Below, in pieces: positions 46,401 through 53,100 of a stretch of 64,000 bases of DNA (within the stretch, counting starts at the first letter, position 1; each line of letters starts with the position of its first letter). Where the stretch lies: NCBI GenBank assembly GCA_020796225.1, contig CM036758.1, forward strand, positions 24,942,397 to 25,006,396. Reading direction: 5' to 3'. This DNA is from Arion vulgaris (lineage: Eukaryota; Mollusca; Gastropoda; Stylommatophora; Arionidae). The notes under the pieces are model-generated. The model worked only from the letters and a program-made list of their open reading frames with translations. It searched no databases and was not told the DNA's origin. A program made the translations under genes and the position numbers.

Positions 46401-49400
46401 ACATGATGTAAAAGGAAGACAGGATGTAAGGGAAGACAAGATGTAAGGGAAGACAGGATGTAAGGGAAGACATGATGTAAGGGAAGAAGGTTAACTCCCC
46501 CAAAAAACTGACCTTGAACTTACATACATTCTACATTTCTTACATACTGACCTTTTCGTCCAGGACAAATCGATGATACATTCCTGCTGGAATAATTAGT
46601 AGATCATCCTTGCTAGCTTGCAGCCTGATCCAACGATCATCCCAGTCTCGGACTTCAAAGTAACCAGTACCAGCGAGAACGAACCGGATCTCCTCATCCT
46701 CGTGAATGTGTTCAGTGGAGAAGGTCTTCATCTACACGTTAACAAAGACATCTATATCAATCATGATCAACTTGGTTAGATTATCTGTCATAGTTATTCT
46801 CTTCATACATATATAGGTATCACCTGTCTTGTTCTACTGGTTTTCATAAGTAGGTATCAACTGTCTTGTTCTACTGGTTTTCATAAGTAGGTATCAACTG
46901 TCCTGTTCTACTGGTTTTCATAAGTAGGTATCAACTGTCTTGTATAAGTAGGTATCAACTGTCTTGTTCTACTGGTTTTCATAAGTAGGTATCAACTGTC
47001 TTGTTCTACTGGTTTTCATAAGTAGGTATCAACTGTCCTGTTCTACTGGTTTTCATAAGTAGGTATCAACTGTCTTGTATAAGTAGGTATCAACTGTCTT
47101 GTTCTACTGGTTTTCATAAGTAGGTATCAACTGTCTTGTTCTACTGGTTTTCATAAGTAGGTATCAACTGTCTTGTTCTCCTGGTTTTCATAAGTAGGTA
47201 TCAACTGTCTTGTTCTACTGGTTTTCATAAGTAGGTATCAACTGTCTTGTTCTCCTGGTTTTCATAAGTAGGTATCAACTGTCTTGTTCTCCTGGTTTTG
47301 TAACTCTTTTGTTCCATTTCTATGCTAGTTCTTTTTCTTCGTTTACTCTTTCTGATTTTGCTTCTTCTTGTTTTCATTTTGTTATTATATTTATTTTGCA
47401 GTCTCACCTTTGCTCCAGCTGTTTTTCGTTTTTTTTTTTAAATTTTGTTTTGTGTTGTTGTCTTCCTTTTGTTTTTTTATGTTTTTGTTGTTGTCCTTTT
47501 AATCGTCTTTTTCTTTCTGCTGCTATTCTTTTGTTATACATTTTTGATTTTTTGTGTATTTCAATTGCCTTTATGTTTTCTGCTGTACTTGTGTTTATTT
47601 TATTATTTTGTCCACTGTGTTCCTTTTCTTTTATTTCTGTTGCTTTTCTTCGTTCTGAATTCTTATCCACTCTTGATTCCCCCTTCCCCCTCCCCTCCCT
47701 CCCCCTTCTCTCCCTCCCCGCTTTTCATCAAAATTTGCATCCAATTTATTCTTGTTCGGTGATTGTATGAGTTTTATAGCAATCTGTCATGTTATATTGA
47801 AACTATAATAAGCCGTACATCGCAAGCGAGGATGACAACAATCTCAGACGTGTGTTGCTGCACCTCTCTGGTGTGCGTGGGGGTGACTGTAGAGTCAAAT
47901 TCTGGAACAGAATCCCCTACCACAGCTGGGGCATAAATGATCAAGGTTAGACATGTGTGTGTTGTGTGTTCTGTCTTTCCGCACAGCTCGTTTTCTCTGT
48001 GCCTCAACGGCACGATGATTCTCAGCTATGCGGGTTCCTCTTTTGTTGTTACAGCACCACATTGAAGCTATAGGGAATACATAGCATTCTTTCATGTTAT
48101 ATTGAAGCTATAGGGAATACGTAACATTATGTCATGTTATATTGAAGCTATAGGGAATACGTAACAGTATGTCATGTTATATTGAAGCTATAGGGAATAA
48201 GTAACATTATATCATGTTATATTGAAGCTATAGGGAATAAGTAACATTATATCATGTTATATTGAAACTATAGGGAATAAGTAACATTATATCATGTTAT
48301 ATTGAAGCTATAGGGAATAAGTAACATTATATCATGTTATATTGAAGCTATAGGGAATAAGTAACATTATATCATGTTATATTGAAGCTATAGGGAATAA
48401 GTAACATTATATCATGTTATATTGAAGCTATAGGGAATACAAAGCATTCTTTCATGTTATATTGAAGCTATAGGGAATAAGTAACATTATATCATGTTAT
48501 ATTGAAGCTATAGGGAATAAGTAACATTATATCATGTTATATTGAAGCTATAGGGAATAAGTAACATTATGTCATGTTATATTGAAGCTATAGGGAATAA
48601 GTAACATCATATCATGTTATATTGAAGCTATAGGGAATAAGTAACATTATATCATGTTATATTGAAGCTATAGGGAATAAGTAACATTATGTCATGTTAT
48701 ATTGAAGCTATAGGGAATAAGTAACATTATGCCATGTTATATTGAAGCTATAGGGAATAAGTAACATTATATCATGTTATATTGAAGCTATAGGGAATAA
48801 GTAACATTATATCATGTTATATTGAAGCTATTGGGAATAAGTAACATTATATCATGTTATATTGAAGCTATAGGGAATAAGTAACATTATGTCATGTTAT
48901 ATTGAAGCTATAGGGAATAAGTAACATTATATCATGGTATATTGAAGCTATAGGGAATAAGTAACATTATATCATGTTATATTGAAGCTATAGGGAATTT
49001 ATTAAGGTCTCGGCCTTTTTCGCTAAGATCAAAGTGTGATCCACTTCATCGCGGCCAAGGAGTAGAAGCCTTTAACAAACACCAAATGCCCGTCTGCTCA
49101 GCGTGTTCGTAGCGCGTTAGACTACGGGTGACTATCCCTCTGTGCGTGCGGGTTCAATTCCGTGGGATGGCAGAAAAAGCCACAGATTTCCCAGATTTAC
49201 TGTGTTCGTGGCACCGAACCGAAGGGTTACGATGTCCATGGCACAGAGCCGAAGAGCTGAAAAGCTCAAGTGCTTCTGGATCGGAAAAAAACCCAAAGAA
49301 AACAAAAAAAACACCAAATAGCAAAATCAAATCCACTTAAGCAAACTTCGAGCAGCTATCATTTAAAAGAATGAAGAAGCTCGGAGTTTACACGTTCGAT

Positions 49401-50089
49401 CGTACTTGATCCACTCTTTGTCGAACTTCCTGGTAGGACACATTTTTTAATGGTAGTTAACTATTCGAAAATTGAGAAGACCAAATTCTTTTAAAACTGT
49501 TTCGAAAATCTCTTTTCCAGGGAGATTGCCCTTGCCACACCTTGCCGTAACGTATGGTCGCCTGTGCACATGACAATACATACTTGTCTCAATCAATCAA
49601 GTACCATGTCTGCCAGCGTAGGTGATCATGTCTCACCATAACTTCTTCTACCTGATGCAGCTAATCAGTTCTGACGTCGATCTGTTGTCGAACCACGATG
49701 TCAGACAATCCAACATCTTCTCCATTTTACATACTTGCAGGGGCGGTTCGTCATTGAGGGCAAGTGGGGCCCGGCCCCACCAATAATCGAAAGGGAGAAT
49801 AATTTCCGGGAATAGACAAATAATAGTAAATACTCCAAAAAAAACATGATTTTTCCAAAAATTTGTGTCTGGCCCCACCAAGGAAACTGACCACGAGCCG
49901 CTACTGCATACTTGTATAGAAAACTGAACTATCCCGTTTTACATTTACTTCAATTTGTCAACAAGTTGTTTCTAAAACTAGCTCAAAAATAAAAAGTCAG
50001 TTTTAAGAGTACACAGCATTTTGAAAATATGCATTACTTACAAAACACCACATTTTCCTAGCCAATTACTCAGAGCGAGCGAGCGAGCG

Positions 50090-50132
<43 letters not shown>

Positions 50133-53100
50133 AATTCGTAGCAAACTTCACTGGTACCGTACAACCTAGCCACGCCAGACTTGAACCACATGTAGTAATG
50201 GTGTAAACAGATAGCGAAAATAAGTCAGCCTTGACCTATTATTTTTTTTAAAGTTCAGGTGTACTTGTTTTAGTTTTAGTTTATAATATCCTCATTGCAG
50301 TGGCGGCTCGTCATTAAGGGCCAAGGGGCCGGGCCCCACCAAAAATAATATGCAACGTGTATTTATTATTTAATAAATTGTAATGTAACCTATCCCAAAG
50401 CCATGATTTTCCCGAAAATGTGTGTCTGGCCCCACCAACCAAAAAGATCACGAGCCGCCAGTGCCTCATTGTAGTCTGGATATATACATAGGTGATCCGA
50501 TCTCCTGTAATATCCTCATAAATGTAGGAGTCCGTCAGGGCTGCATACTATCCCCAGTGCCTGTCAATATATACCTAGAACACATTATGCAGGAGACACT
50601 GCAAGACCATTAAACATCAATAACCATCGGTGGCTGACCTCTTTGTGATCTATGATTTGCTGACGATATTAACCTTATGGCAGGCACTGAAGAAGAATTA
50701 CAAGAACTCACTTCAAAATAAGAGACAATGAGCAGAAAATATGGAATGGAAATTAACACCGAAAAAAGTAAGATACTGGTGAATAGGAGCAACAACCACA
50801 AGCACACACCAATATCTGGCTAAACGGACAAACGATGGAGGAAGTGGAAACCTTAAATTACCTCGGGTCCTACATGTGTATCGATGGTAACTCTGGTAAG
50901 GAGATCAAGCCAAGACTTGAGATGGCTTCAGCCGATATGTCTCGGCTAAACGTGATATGGAAAAGCAAAATCAGTACTATGGTAAAAATTAATATCTACA
51001 GATCGCTGGTGCTATCCATTCTTTTATACGGTTGTGAGAGCTGGGCGCTCAATGCAGAACTGGAACGAAAAATACAGGTTTTCGAATATAAGTGTTACAG
51101 ACGTGTACTACGTATTAGTTACATAGAACATAAGACGAATATTTATGTAAGAGACCAAATAAACAACCTTGCAGGTCGACAAGTACCACTCTTGGCAATC
51201 GTGAAACGGCGTAAACTTGCGTAGTTCGGGCATATGATGAAACATAGCTCACTCTCTAAGATTATCCTACAGGGAACAGTTGAGGTTCGAAGAAAGAAAG
51301 GAGGATAGAGAAAATCCTGGTATGACAACATCAAGAGTTTCTCCACACTCGCCCGAGGAGTTGAAGACAGAGATTCGTGGCATGCTTTTTGTGCTGATGT
51401 CTCCACAGTTACACCACTACGACCCTAACGGGTTATGGGCATTATTATTATTATCATTATTATTATATCCTCATTGCACTCCGGATATGTCCATAGGTGG
51501 TCCAATCTCCTTCGAAATATCTCAAACAGCGTCCAGCGACTAACTGTACCAGTTCGATATGCAGCAGTGATAAACATACTCAGATACATGTTGTGCTGTT
51601 ATTTTCAGGTCACTCCAATTTTTGAATACAAGCTCTTGTAATATAGCAGTTGGCGTGGATTGGTTTAGATCATAGGTTCCCAAACTTTTTCAGCACACCG
51701 CCCACTTTGCACGACATAAGCTTTGTAACACCACCCATAGCGCCCACTTTGCACGACATAAGCTTTGTAACACCACCCATAGCGCCCACTTTGCACGACA
51801 TAAGCTTTGTAACACCACCCATACCGCCCACTTTGCACGACATAAGTTTTGTAACACCACCCATACCGCCCACTTTGCACGACATAAGCTTTGTAACACC
51901 ACCCATACCGCCCACTTTGCACGACATAAGCTTTGTAACACCACCCATACCGCCCACTTTGCACGACATAAGTTTTGTAACACCACCCATACCGCCCACT
52001 TTGCACGACATAAGCTTTGTAACACCACCCATAGCGCCCACTTTGCACGACATAAGCTTTGTAACACCACCCATACCGCCCACTTTGCACGACATAAGTT
52101 TTGTAACACCACCCATACCGCCCACTTTGCACGACATAAGCTTTGTAACACCACCCATACCGCCCACTTTGCACGACATAAGCTTTGTAACACCACCCAT
52201 ACCGCCCACTTTGCACGACATAAGTTTTGTAACACCACCCATACCGCCCACTTTGCACGACATAAGCTTTGTAACACCACCCATACCGCCCACTTTGCAC
52301 GACATAAGCTTTGTAACACCACCCCCATTATAACAGTTTGCCAACGCCCGGCCCCTCCTCCCACATATACATGCTCTATTTTCTCTTTGACGTAGAAAAT
52401 TGATATATATTTCTGTCATACAAGGTCAGTTTTTAAATGATTATATAAATAAAAATTTATGACAAAATGGATCGCGTAAGACGGGCATAAGATGAATTAA
52501 AATGCAGAATTCAAATTTTAAATGAGTATTCAATCGCAGAATCACGACAATAATTTATTTTAAAATATATATTACTAATTTATTCTTTAAGGAGCCACCG
52601 ACCCCTAAACGCCCGAAAGCCACCCCAAATGATTCTGAACCAACTATCGCCTCCAACCCCCCACCCCAGAGACTTCAGTGCCCACTAGGAACGGTACCGC
52701 CCACTTTGGGAATTTATGGTTTAAATAAAAGTTCTCGGTGCGGCTACACTCTATAAGGGAGTTCAAAATGTCAGCTCTATCCATTGGATGACACCCCCGT
52801 CCTCCCGATATAGTAGGAGAGCGAGCCAGCGTGTCTACTCTCTTCTTGCCATCGGCACCCATGTGCTCCGGAACGAAGATAAATGTAATTTTGCGAATTG
52901 TTGCCGATTGTAGCGATTAAGTCCATTGCCTCCGCACAGAACCAGCCTCCTCATTTCAGATCATACTCAAGGAATCAATCAGAATGCACTCCAGTTTTGT
53001 TGACTCCAGCCAGAGTAGTGTCTTAGCCACTGCCATTACTTCCATTGTCATGATGCTTTTCATACTAAATGCACCACTGGCTTCCTTCATCTTTCTGTTG

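Noticed and set aside
46540..46731. The ATG at the start of exon 3 of ADI1 copy 2 as a translation start
   Set aside because: A TAG splice acceptor immediately precedes it, and the codon aligns with an internal Leu in copy 1.
47225..47770. Open frames of 88-153 residues in the T/C-rich stretch
   Set aside because: Biased composition only; frames are Leu/Phe/Ser-rich on one strand and Lys/Arg-rich on the other, with no motif.
49005..49040. A possible U2 snRNA gene
   Set aside because: Only the first ~30 bases resemble U2; the branch-site-pairing region and Sm site are absent, and the following sequence is shared with another repeat copy.
51650..52419. Four overlapping frames of 210-250 residues
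   Set aside because: Products of the 42-bp array inside MITE-2, open in four frames at once.
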